Below, one piece after another: positions 1 through 5,449 of a stretch of 6,657 bases of DNA. The DNA comes from an uncultured Oscillospiraceae bacterium. Lineage in GTDB: Bacteria; Bacillota; Clostridia; Oscillospirales; Oscillospiraceae. The stretch lies in assembly GCA_934675115.1 (NCBI GenBank), contig CAKUPH010000104.1, positions 1 through 6,657 of the forward strand. Direction: 5' to 3'. Each line of letters starts with the position of its first letter. Positions within the stretch are counted from its first letter, which is position 1. Under the pieces are notes generated by a model. That model ran no database searches. It saw nothing but the letters and a program-made list of their open reading frames with translations, and was not told where the DNA came from. The translations under genes were made by a program, and so were the position numbers.

Positions 1-1412
1 TCGACCTTGAACTCACGGAGCAGACGGTCGACGATGATCTCCAGATGGAGCTCGCCCATGCCGGCGATGATGGTCTGGCCGGTCTCTTCGTCGGTGTAGG
101 TCTTGAAGGTGGGGTCCTCCTCAGCCAACTTCATCAGGGCGATACCCATCTTCTCCTGACCGGCCTTGGTCTTGGGCTCGATGGCAACGCGGATAACGGG
201 CTCGGGGAACTCCATGGACTCCAGAATGATGGGAGCCTTCTCGTCGCACAGAGTGTCGCCGGTGGTGGTGTTCTTCAGGCCGATGACGGCGCAGATGTCG
301 CCGGCATAGCAGCACTCGATGTCCTCACGGTGATTGGCGTGCATCTGGAGGATACGGCCAATGCGCTCCTTCTGCTTCTTGGTGGAGTTAAGGACGGTAG
401 TACCGGTGTTCAGGATGCCGGAGTAGACACGCACGAAGGACAGACGGCCCACGAACGGGTCAGTGGCGATCTTGAAGGCCAGACCGGAGAAAGGAGCGTT
501 GTCGTCAGCGTGACGCACATCCTCCTCGTCGGTGTCGGGATTGATGCCGTCGATAGCGGGGATGTCCACGGGAGAGGGCATATAATCCACGATGGCGTCC
601 AGCAGCTTCTGCACGCCCTTGTTCTTGTAAGAGGTGCCGCAGGTGACGGGGACCATCAGGTTGTCGATGGTGGCCTGACGGATGGTCTTGCGGATCAGAT
701 CCTGCGGGATGGGCTTCTCTTCGAGAGCCAGCTCCATGATCTCGTCATTCAGGTCGGCGCAGGAGTCGATCAGCTTGGTGCGGTACTCCTGAGCCAGCTC
801 CAGCATGTCGGCGGGGATCTCCTCCACGCGCATGTCCTTGCCCAGATCGTCGTAGTAGATGTCCGCGTCCATCTCCACCAGGTCGATGATGCCCTTGAAG
901 GTATCCTCGGAACCGATGGGCAGCTGGATGGGGACAGCGTTGCACTTCAGACGATCGTGGATCATGTGCAGCACGTTGTAGAAGTCGGCGCCCATGATGT
1001 CCATCTTGTTGACGTAGATCATGCGGGGGACCTTGTAGTTATCGGCCTGACGCCATACGGTCTCGGACTGGGGCTCGACGCCGCCCTTGGCGCACAGAAC
1101 GGTCACAGAACCGTCCAGAACGCGCAGGGAGCGCTCCACCTCAACGGTGAAGTCCACGTGGCCCGGGGTATCAATGATGTTCAGACGGCAGCCCTTCCAG
1201 AAGCAAGTGGTGGCGGCGGAGGTAATGGTGATGCCGCGCTCCTGCTCCTGCGCCATCCAGTCCATGGTGGCGGTGCCGTCATGAGTCTCGCCGATCTTAT
1301 AGTTGACGCCGGTGTAGTACAGGATTCGCTCAGTGGTCGTGGTCTTGCCAGCGTCGATATGGGCCATGATGCCGATATTTCTGGTGTTTTCCAGAGAAAC
1401 TTTTCTTGCCAT
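1..1412 (-). CDS. fusA: Elongation factor G (EF-G), N-terminal two thirds, cut by left edge
   Basis: This is the translocation GTPase that moves tRNAs and mRNA through the ribosome in the cytoplasm. I translated 470 uninterrupted codons; about 220 C-terminal residues lie outside the window (the family is ~690-700 long). The GTPase motifs are all visible: P-loop AHIDAGKT at residues 17-24, switch I RGITI at 59-63, DTPGH at 81-85, NKMD at 135-138 and the G5-like [19 protein letters not shown] of domain III lies near the cut end. The ATG start gives the usual [15 protein letters not shown] opening. A GGAGG lies 12 nt upstream, a slightly long spacing, in the 18-nt gap after rpsG, so fusA is cotranscribed with rpsG. 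No anomalies were seen. Confidence 0.98.
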   Translation of the reverse strand, partial: MARKVSLENTRNIGIMAHIDAGKTTTTERILYYTGVNYKIGETHDGTATMDWMAQEQERGITITSAATTCFWKGCRLNIIDTPGHVDFTVEVERSLRVLDGSVTVLCAKGGVEPQSETVWRQADNYKVPRMIYVNKMDIMGADFYNVLHMIHDRLKCNAVPIQLPIGSEDTFKGIIDLVEMDADIYYDDLGKDMRVEEIPADMLELAQEYRTKLIDSCADLNDEIMELALEEKPIPQDLIRKTIRQATIDNLMVPVTCGTSYKNKGVQKLLDAIVDYMPSPVDIPAIDGINPDTDEEDVRHADDNAPFSGLAFKIATDPFVGRLSFVRVYSGILNTGTTVLNSTKKQKERIGRILQMHANHREDIECCYAGDICAVIGLKNTTTGDTLCDEKAPIILESMEFPEPVIRVAIEPKTKAGQEKMGIALMKLAEEDPTFKTYTDEETGQTIIAGMGELHLEIIVDRLLREFKV

Positions 1413-1430
1413 AATCTCGTTGTTCCTCCG

Positions 1431-1901
1431 TTACCAGCGGTAATGGGCGAAGGCCTTGTTGGACTCGGCCATCTTGTGGGTGTCCTCGCGCTTCTTCACG
1501 GCGGAACCGGTGTTGTTGGCAGCGTCCATGATCTCGCCAGCAAGGCGCTCCTTCATGGTCTTCTCACCGCGGTTGCGGGAGTAGGTGGTCAGCCAGCGCA
1601 GACCGAGGGTCTGACGGCGCTCCGGGCGCACTTCGATAGGCACCTGATAGGTGGCACCGCCCACGCGGCGGGCCTTGACCTCCAGAGAAGGCATGATGTT
1701 CTCAATGGCGGTGTTGAAGACCTCCAGGGGCTCCTGGCCGGTCTTCTCTTTGATGATGTCAAAGGCACCGTAGACGACCTTCTGGGCTACGCCCTTCTTG
1801 CCGTCCAGCATGATGCTGTTGACGAGCTTAGTGACTAAGACGGAATTATACAGCGGATCGGGCAGAATTTCCCGCTTGGGTACGTTTCCTCTTCTGGGCA
1901 C
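1431..1901 (-). CDS. rpsG: 30S ribosomal protein S7
   Basis: S7 is a primary 16S rRNA binding protein that nucleates the head of the small subunit and contacts mRNA and tRNA near the E site. The protein begins [20 protein letters not shown] and contains the conserved LDGKKGVAQ and the [18 protein letters not shown] stretch, ending in FAHYRW. I chose a GTG start at 1901-1899, which gives 156 residues, the standard S7 length. A longer frame starts at an ATG at 1919, but the AAGGAGG lying inside that extension is clearly the ribosome binding site for the GTG, so the extra six residues are not real. It lies 18 nt upstream of fusA and 199 nt downstream of rpsL. In Escherichia coli S7 represses its own operon by binding the rpsL-rpsG spacer; whether that holds here is unknown. 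Confidence 0.97.
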   Translation of the reverse strand: MPRRGNVPKREILPDPLYNSVLVTKLVNSIMLDGKKGVAQKVVYGAFDIIKEKTGQEPLEVFNTAIENIMPSLEVKARRVGGATYQVPIEVRPERRQTLGLRWLTTYSRNRGEKTMKERLAGEIMDAANNTGSAVKKREDTHKMAESNKAFAHYRW

Positions 1902-2100
1902 TTTGCTTCCCTCCTTCATATTAAAATGATTTCATAGGTACTCGAAGCCGTCAGCCTGTCCGGAAACAGGCGGAGAGACTCCGTGTAATGCCTGTCCGAG
2001 GTCTACCCATAAATCTATATGGAATAAACGCTCGGCAAGGCAGCTTTGCCTTGCGCGGAAGCGCAAAACTCATTGGGAATGGCTCTTCAGATACGGCGAA
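1902..2100 (-). other. Structured rpsL-rpsG spacer, 199 nt
   Basis: This spacer is unusually long for the inside of a str operon. On the minus strand it holds, in order of transcription: hairpin TTGCGC-TTCC-GCGCAA (2066-2051); hairpin GCAAGGCA-AAGC-TGCCTTGC (2054-2035), which shares GCAA with the first so that the two full stems exclude each other; a 5-bp CGGAG/CTCCG hairpin (1983-1971); and a 6-bp GCCTGT/ACAGGC hairpin (1971-1954). None is followed by a U tract, so none looks like a simple terminator. No convincing promoter or small coding frame was found. A role in S7 autoregulation or in mRNA processing is possible but is inference. Confidence 0.55.
1911..1917 (-). promoter_or_regulatory. 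Ribosome binding site that fixes the GTG start of rpsG
   Basis: On the minus strand AAGGAGG lies 9 nt before the GTG at 1901-1899. It overlaps codons 2-4 of a frame opened by the ATG at 1919, which argues against that upstream ATG as the true start. Confidence 0.85.
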
Positions 2101-2535
2101 TTACTTCTTCGCACCGGTCTTGCCGGCCTTGGGACGCTTGGCGCCGTACTTGGAGCGGGACTGCATACGTCCGTTGACGCCCTGAGTATCCAGAGTGCCG
2201 CGGATGATGTGGTAACGGACGCCGGGGAGGTCCTTGACACGGCCGCCGCGGATCAGCACCACAGAGTGCTCCTGCAGGTTGTGGCCGACACCGGGAATGT
2301 AGGCGGTGACCTCGTAGCCGTTGGTCAGACGGACACGGGCGATCTTACGCAGAGCGGAGTTCGGCTTCTTCGGAGTGGAAGTACGAACGGCAGTGCAGAC
2401 GCCGCGCTTCTGAGGGGAGGGCAGATCGGTCTCCTTGTTCTTCAGGGTGTTCAGACCATGCTGCATGGCGGGAGAATTGGACTTGTAAGTGCTCTTCTCA
2501 CGGCCCTTGCGCACCAGTTGGTTAAAAGTAGGCAT
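2101..2535 (-). CDS. rpsL: 30S ribosomal protein S12
   Basis: S12 lies at the decoding centre and controls translational accuracy. The 144-residue protein opens [15 protein letters not shown] and carries the Firmicutes-type insertion of about 13 residues before PQKRGVCT, then [36 protein letters not shown] and the basic [11 protein letters not shown] tail. Lys56 and Lys101, equivalent to E. coli Lys43 and Lys88, are both lysine, the wild-type state at the classic streptomycin-resistance positions; this is read from alignment by eye. AAAGGAGG lies just ahead of the ATG. It follows rplGB by 102 nt and precedes rpsG by 199 nt. A candidate promoter with an overlapping inverted repeat lies in the upstream gap. 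Confidence 0.98.
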   Translation of the reverse strand: MPTFNQLVRKGREKSTYKSNSPAMQHGLNTLKNKETDLPSPQKRGVCTAVRTSTPKKPNSALRKIARVRLTNGYEVTAYIPGVGHNLQEHSVVLIRGGRVKDLPGVRYHIIRGTLDTQGVNGRMQSRSKYGAKRPKAGKTGAKK

Positions 2536-2564
2536 GATGTTCCTCCTTTCCTGAAATGTATCTA

Positions 2565-2599
2565 TTTTAACAGGATAATCAGAAATTATCCTGTTAAAA
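2565..2599. repeat. Perfect 15-bp inverted repeat, 5-nt loop, upstream of rpsL
   Basis: The left arm TTTTAACAGGATAAT (2565-2579) and the right arm (2585-2599) are exact reverse complements, separated by CAGAA. It is AT-rich in a GC-rich region. Neither strand has a U tract after the stem, so it does not look like a standard intrinsic terminator. It overlaps the -10 of the candidate rpsL promoter, which suits an operator. Read as RNA from the rplGB promoter it would instead be a strong hairpin 30 nt before the rpsL start. Confidence 0.85.
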
Positions 2600-2612
2600 C
2601 CAAAGAAGTGAA
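2585..2612 (-). promoter_or_regulatory. rpsL: Candidate sigma-A promoter upstream of rpsL
   Basis: On the minus strand the -35 is TTCACT (2612-2607, 4 of 6 matches), followed by a 16-nt spacer and the -10 GATAAT (2590-2585, 5 of 6). The start point would be near 2578. It would let rpsL-rpsG-fusA be transcribed separately from rplGB. The -10 box lies within one arm of the inverted repeat at 2565-2599. Confidence 0.4.
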
Positions 2613-2637
2613 AAAATATTTCGGAGTTTTGGTAAAC

Positions 2638-2880
2638 TCAGGCCACGGACGCGGCCACAGCAGCTCCCACGGAGATGCCGCAGGCCTTTCCGAGGGCCTT
2701 CATGGAGTCCGTCCAGCGGACGGGCACGCCCTGTTCCTCCGCCTGTGCGGCCAGAGGCTCGGTGAGGGCGGGATCCGCGTCGCGGGCCAGAAAGACGGCC
2801 TTTGCCCGGCCGCCGGACAGCGCGCGGCGGGTCTGCTTGACGCCCACCACCTTCGCCGTGTTTTCAAGTTCAGTCAGCAT
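2638..2880 (-). CDS. rplGB: L7Ae/L30e-family ribosomal protein (YbxF-like)
   Basis: This is a small RNA-binding protein of the L7Ae/L30e/S12e/Gadd45 fold, whose members recognise kink-turn RNA. The 80-residue sequence has the family pattern VGVKQTRRALSGGRAKAVFLARDADP (residues 13-37), then VPVRWTDSMKALGKACGISVGAAVA at 52-76. I chose the ATG at 2880 because AAAGGAGGG precedes it closely and a sigma-A promoter lies 40-68 nt upstream; a longer frame from 2994 would read through that promoter and is rejected. Its position directly before rpsL matches Bacillus subtilis ybxF/rplGB, which follows rpoC there. Here degV lies upstream instead. The family assignment is firm; the specific ribosomal role is inferred from relatives. 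Confidence 0.9.
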   Translation of the reverse strand: MLTELENTAKVVGVKQTRRALSGGRAKAVFLARDADPALTEPLAAQAEEQGVPVRWTDSMKALGKACGISVGAAVAASVA

Positions 2881-2919
2881 CAAGTTTCCCTCCTTTCGGG
2901 CACACCAACGCAATTTGGG

Positions 2920-2948
2920 ATTATACCATATATTGTGTCCCGCGTCAA
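2920..2948 (-). promoter_or_regulatory. Strong sigma-A promoter for rplGB and the str operon
   Basis: On the minus strand the -35 is TTGACG (2948-2943), followed by a 17-nt spacer and a perfect -10 TATAAT (2925-2920). The start point would be near 2913, giving a leader of about 33 nt before the rplGB ATG. It is the most likely main promoter of rplGB-rpsL-rpsG-fusA. Confidence 0.88.
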
Positions 2949-2997
2949 GCGCCTTTTCAAGGCTTTTTCTGCTCTGTTTCCCGAAAAAGCGCACCGG

Positions 2998-3843
2998 TCA
3001 CCTGCCGCGGATGAACAGGATGCCCAACGTGTTCGGCCCGCAGTGGCAGGAGATGGTGCAGCCCGCGGTGGTCTCGATGACATCGGTGAACTTCGCGTAT
3101 CTGCCGATGGACTCCCGGACGGCCTCCACCGTCCCGTCGGGACAGGGGGTGTGGGTGATAAAAATGCGGTCGTAGATCACGTCGTCCCGGCCGTCCAGCC
3201 GGTCCCGGACATAGTCCTGAAGCACCTTGCTGAACGCGCCGCGGTACTTCTTGACCACCTTCATCTTGCCGTCCACCACCTCGATGCAGGGCTTGAGCTT
3301 CAGGAGATTGGCCCCCAGCGCCGTCACCATGGAGCAGCGGCCGCCCTTCACCATGTAGTCCAGCCGGTCGAGGATGAAGCTGGCCTCCACCCTGCCCGCC
3401 AGATCGTTGAGGTAGTCCACGATGTCCGGGGCGGACATGCCCCGCTCTGCGGCCAGCGCCGCCTCCATGACCACATGGCCGTGGCCGGTGGAGAGGTTAC
3501 GGGAGTCCACCACGTAGACGTTGTCGAACTCCTCCGCCGCGATGCAGGCGTTCTGATAGCAGGAGGAGAAGTCGCTGCTGATGGTGATGTGGATCACCGC
3601 CTCGTAGTCGGCGGTGAACTCTGCGAACCGTTTTTCATAGTCGGCCACGTTGACGGCGGCGGTGCTGGGCAGGGTGCCGCTGCGCTCCACGTAGGCGAAC
3701 AGGTCGTCCGGCTTTACGTCCACCCCGTCCCGGAAGGTGTCCTCCCCGACGGAGACGTACAGCGGGAACAGGGTGATGTCATAGCGCTCCAGCAGTTCGG
3801 GAGACAGGTCGCTGGTGCTGTCGGATGTGATCTTGATAAGCAT
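2998..3843 (-). CDS. DegV family fatty-acid-binding protein
   Basis: DegV (FakB-like) proteins bind a fatty acid and present it to the kinase FakA for conversion to acyl phosphate, which feeds phospholipid synthesis. The 281-residue length is typical. Visible motifs are the N-terminal KITSDSTSDLSPE (residues 4-16), LPSTAAVN at 58-65 in the place of the ligand-contacting Thr/Ser loop, ISSDFSSCYQNA at 89-100, the conserved YMVKGGR at 163-169, and CHCGPNTLGILF at 266-277, the family's C-terminal HxGP motif. An AGGAGGA lies 7 nt before the ATG. A promoter is visible upstream. No clear terminator follows, so some readthrough into rplGB is possible. The bound ligand cannot be read from sequence, and no FakA homologue is in the window. 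Confidence 0.95.
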   Translation of the reverse strand: MLIKITSDSTSDLSPELLERYDITLFPLYVSVGEDTFRDGVDVKPDDLFAYVERSGTLPSTAAVNVADYEKRFAEFTADYEAVIHITISSDFSSCYQNACIAAEEFDNVYVVDSRNLSTGHGHVVMEAALAAERGMSAPDIVDYLNDLAGRVEASFILDRLDYMVKGGRCSMVTALGANLLKLKPCIEVVDGKMKVVKKYRGAFSKVLQDYVRDRLDGRDDVIYDRIFITHTPCPDGTVEAVRESIGRYAKFTDVIETTAGCTISCHCGPNTLGILFIRGR

Positions 3844-3921
3844 ATATGATTCCTCCTAAATTTCGAGGGGTGGCTCGCCGCGGCTCCGGCAGGCTTCTTG
3901 TGCAAAATTCGGTATTTTTTA

Positions 3922-3951
3922 ATTTTACCATATTGGAGCCCCAAAAATCAA
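3922..3951 (-). promoter_or_regulatory. Candidate promoter for degV
   Basis: On the minus strand the -35 is TTGATT (3951-3946), followed by an 18-nt spacer and the -10 TAAAAT (3927-3922), with a TG one base ahead of the -10 (extended -10 type). It lies 79 nt upstream of the degV start, in the divergent gap. No equally good plus-strand promoter was seen in this gap. Confidence 0.6.
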
Positions 3952-4010
3952 TGAAAACCAGCGGTATCTTTTACATTGCCCCGCCATATGTCTATCAGGA
4001 GGTGAGAAAT

Positions 4011-4700
4011 ATGCTGGGCCAGGTCGTTCTGCTCTCCACGCCGGGGAAAATCCGGACGGAACCGGAGATCATCGCGGGGCTTCCCCTGCTCCGGGCAGAC
4101 CTCTGCCTGCCGGAGAACATCAGCGAACGCCGTCTCCGGCGGCAGCTGGGGCGGATCCAAAAGGTGCTGCTCCGTCATGGTGTCCGGCGGGTGGTTTTCC
4201 CCGACGGCTTTCCTTATATAAATAGGCTTCCCGGTCTTATTCCGGTTGAGCCGCTGCCCCTGTACCGGGCCGCCGCCCACCTGCTCCTTCTGGCTGACCT
4301 CCGGCGGAAGGGGATCCCACCCGCCCGGGCGGCGGTGCGGCTGTCCGCCCCCGCCCTGTGTCCGGAGCTGGCCGCCGCGGCGGAGCAGCTCTGCCCCAAG
4401 GTGCGGCGGCTCATCATCGACGCCCCCGGCGGCGGAGAGCTTGCCGCCCGGCTCTACCGGAGCTATGGCATCCCCGTCACCCCGGACGGCCCGGCGGACA
4501 CCTGCGCCGCCTTCGGACTGGTCGAACCGGAATACCCCGGAGTCCTCCGCCTGTACGGAACCGCACCGGAGCTGCGCGGGCTTACCCTCGCCGCGCCATC
4601 TCTGGCCTTGCCGGAGGACTGCGCCCAGAGCCTGCTGGCGGCGCTGTGGGAGTGCGGCCGGGTGGATTTTGAACAGCTCGCCGCCGTCCCCGCGCCTTGA
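4011..4700 (+). CDS. Unrecognised 229-residue protein
   Basis: I do not recognise this protein. The ATG at 4011 is chosen because AGGAGG lies 8 nt upstream; the frame is also open back to 3846 and has an ATG at 3951, but with weaker initiation signals. The product is rich in Leu, Ala, Arg and Pro, with no signal peptide or convincing membrane span. Alternating strand/helix patches such as VRRVVFPDGFPY (residues 58-69) and VRRLIIDAPGGG (residues ~131-142), the latter followed by AARLYRSYGIPV, suggest a soluble alpha/beta protein. ADTCAAFGLVEPE follows. It is divergent from degV, and its TGA overlaps the -35 box of the next promoter, so it is not cotranscribed with the csoR remnant from that promoter. 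The strong RBS and sustained GC-rich frame support a real gene. Confidence 0.75.
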   Translation: MLGQVVLLSTPGKIRTEPEIIAGLPLLRADLCLPENISERRLRRQLGRIQKVLLRHGVRRVVFPDGFPYINRLPGLIPVEPLPLYRAAAHLLLLADLRRKGIPPARAAVRLSAPALCPELAAAAEQLCPKVRRLIIDAPGGGELAARLYRSYGIPVTPDGPADTCAAFGLVEPEYPGVLRLYGTAPELRGLTLAAPSLALPEDCAQSLLAALWECGRVDFEQLAAVPAP

Positions 4701-4725
4701 CAACGCCGGACGCAGTTTTTATAAT
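4697..4725 (+). promoter_or_regulatory. Perfect consensus sigma-A promoter for the csoR locus
   Basis: TTGACA (4697-4702), a 17-nt spacer and TATAAT (4720-4725) match the consensus at all 12 positions. The predicted start point is near 4732. The -35 overlaps the TGA stop of the upstream gene. A promoter this strong in front of a repressor gene usually implies repression, consistent with the operator-like sequence just downstream. Confidence 0.92.
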
Positions 4726-4739
4726 GAACTCAAAATTGT

Positions 4740-4753
4740 TACCCCCAGCGGTA
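4740..4753 (+). promoter_or_regulatory. Possible CsoR-type operator
   Basis: TACC and GGTA form inverted ends around a C-rich core (TACCCCCAGCGGTA). This resembles the GC-rich operators with TACC/GGTA-type ends described for CsoR/RcnR-family repressors. It lies about 8 nt downstream of the predicted transcription start and directly before the ribosome binding site, a suitable place for autorepression. The arms are only 4 bp, so this is tentative. Confidence 0.4.
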
Positions 4754-4778
4754 TGGAGGACTGAACATAAAACAGTGT

Positions 4779-5041
4779 ATGGACGCCGATAACCTGCACC
4801 GCAGGCTGAAAAAGATCATCGGACAGGTGCAGGCCATCGACCGGATGGTGGACGAGGACGTACCCTGCGAGGACATTCTCTCCCAGATCAACGCCGCCAA
4901 ATCGGCCCTCAACGGCTGCGGTAAGGTGGTGCTGGGGGCCACATCCGCCACTGCGTCCGGGACGGCATCGAGCACGGTAACCCGGACAAAACCATCGAGA
5001 GCTTCATCAAGGCGGTGGAGCGCTTCGCCAACATGCAGTAA
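4779..5041 (+). pseudogene. CsoR/FrmR-family metal-sensing repressor, frameshifted
   Basis: CsoR-family (DUF156) proteins are small all-helical repressors that leave DNA on binding Cu(I), Ni or other ligands. Residues 1-54 (LHRRLKKIIGQVQAIDRMV, then DVPCEDILSQINAAKSALN) are typical. After GKVVLGA the frame breaks; one extra base between 4940 and 4941 restores HIRHCVRDGIEHG and a normal C-terminus ending FANMQ at the TAA at 5039-5041, about 87 residues in all. The three family metal ligands would be Cys30, His55 and Cys59 in the repaired protein, so the lesion separates Cys30 from the HxxxC pair. The ATG at 4779 lies 18 nt from GGAGGA; a better spaced codon 4 positions earlier (4767) reads ATA. 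The gene lies under a perfect promoter and ahead of a metal-ATPase remnant. A sequencing or assembly error is an alternative to true decay. Confidence 0.88.
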
Positions 5042-5057
5042 CGGAATACAGACACGC

Positions 5058-5096
5058 ACCGGGCGGCCGATATGGCCGTCCGGTATTTTCTCTCTT
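5058..5096 (+). terminator. Intrinsic terminator after csoR
   Basis: An 11-bp GC-rich stem, ACCGGGCGGCC (5058-5068) against GGCCGTCCGGT (5074-5084) with one G-U pair and a GATAT loop, is followed by ATTTTCTCTCTT. It lies 17 nt after the repaired csoR stop codon, supporting 5041 as the true gene end. Confidence 0.85.
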
Positions 5097-5129
5097 GATA
5101 CCGTATATTCCTGCAAAAGAAGCATCTTC

Positions 5130-5348
5130 ATGGGGAAAGTCATTGAGAAAATAGAGACTTTCATGGAATTGGGCGGCATCAAAAAGGATGTCGCTCTTCT
5201 GGCGACCTCCGGCATCGCGCTGACCGTCAGCATCTTTTACCTGCTTCTCCTGGTCCACAACGCCGGCTCCGTGCTGGTGATCTCAAACTCGGCTCTGCTG
5301 CTGAAATGGAAGAAAACGGACGAACGCCCCCCATTACCAACAATTTAA
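5130..5348 (+). pseudogene. Heavy-metal P-type ATPase remnant, N- and C-terminal ends joined
   Basis: The frame encodes 72 residues. The first part, IEKIETFMELGGIKKDVALL then SGIALTVSIF (residues ~5-36), resembles the extreme N-terminus of Firmicutes heavy-metal (P1B-type) ATPases. The last part, LVHNAGSVLVISNSALLLKW (41-60), resembles their last membrane helix, where an HN pair and an NS.xLL pattern close the protein. Everything between is absent: no actuator TGE, no phosphorylation DKTGT, no CPC-type motif, no nucleotide domain. A family member is usually more than 600 residues. The simplest reading is an internal deletion that kept the frame, with the join near residues 37-41 (about 5238-5252). 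A weak AGAAG precedes the ATG. csoR next to such an ATPase is a classic metal-efflux arrangement. The similarity is from memory, not a search; a genuine small membrane protein is the alternative. Confidence 0.6.
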
Positions 5349-5360
5349 TGCGATCCGTAC

Positions 5361-5389
5361 TGGACTGACCCCGTTTTTTCCTGTATATT
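5361..5389 (+). promoter_or_regulatory. Weak candidate promoter for the DUF554 gene
   Basis: TGGACT (5361-5366, 4 of 6), a 17-nt spacer and TATATT (5384-5389, 5 of 6). The start would be near 5396, inside the hairpin that follows, which makes it hard for both this promoter and a full terminator hairpin to operate on the same transcript. Confidence 0.35.
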
Positions 5390-5392
5390 GGA

Positions 5393-5434
5393 GGATAAGC
5401 CGCCATATGGGCGGCCTATCCTTCTATTTTTGTT
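5393..5434 (+). terminator. Intrinsic terminator after the ATPase remnant
   Basis: GGATAAGCCGCC (5393-5404) pairs with GGCGGCCTATCC (5410-5421) over 12 positions with one A-C mismatch and a 5-nt loop, followed by TTCTATTTTTGTT. It lies 45 nt after the remnant's stop codon and 16 nt before the DUF554 start. It probably ends transcription of the metal locus; its closeness to the next start codon also allows a leader role. Confidence 0.72.
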
Positions 5435-5449
5435 CTGGAGTGATCTGAT

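Noticed and set aside
45..1838. 597-codon plus-strand open frame over fusA and rpsG
   Set aside because: It is antisense to two certain genes and its protein is a low-complexity mix of Gly, Leu, Val, His and Asp typical of the reverse of a GC-rich coding frame. It has no ribosome binding site or family resemblance.
2951..2990. Small hairpins after degV (GCCTT/AAGGC, and GCTTTTTC/GAAAAAGC) as a degV terminator
   Set aside because: On the minus strand neither stem is followed by a U tract. The only T run (2964-2968) fits a plus-strand terminator, but no plus-strand gene is there to end. I do not call a terminator.
2638..2994. Longer 118-codon version of the L7Ae-like gene starting at 2994
   Set aside because: The extra 38 codons read through a near-perfect sigma-A promoter and the ribosome binding site; the family start is the ATG at 2880.
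2209..3849. 546-codon plus-strand open frame over rpsL, rplGB and degV
   Set aside because: It spans three real minus-strand genes and their promoters. The protein has the same antisense composition and no recognisable domain.
3898..4010. Plus-strand promoter for the 4011 gene
   Set aside because: TTGTGC at 3898 and TTTACA at 3970 have no acceptable -10 at 16-18 nt (AATTTT and TATCAG respectively). The gap is AT-rich enough that weak matches are expected.
4246..4764. 172-codon plus-strand frame within the 4011-4700 gene
   Set aside because: It is a shifted reading of the same GC-rich DNA, rich in Pro, Ser, Arg and Cys, and lacks a ribosome binding site as good as the one at 4011.
4739..5233. 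164-codon minus-strand frame opposite csoR
   Set aside because: It is antisense to the recognisable CsoR sequence and its terminator, with no family resemblance.
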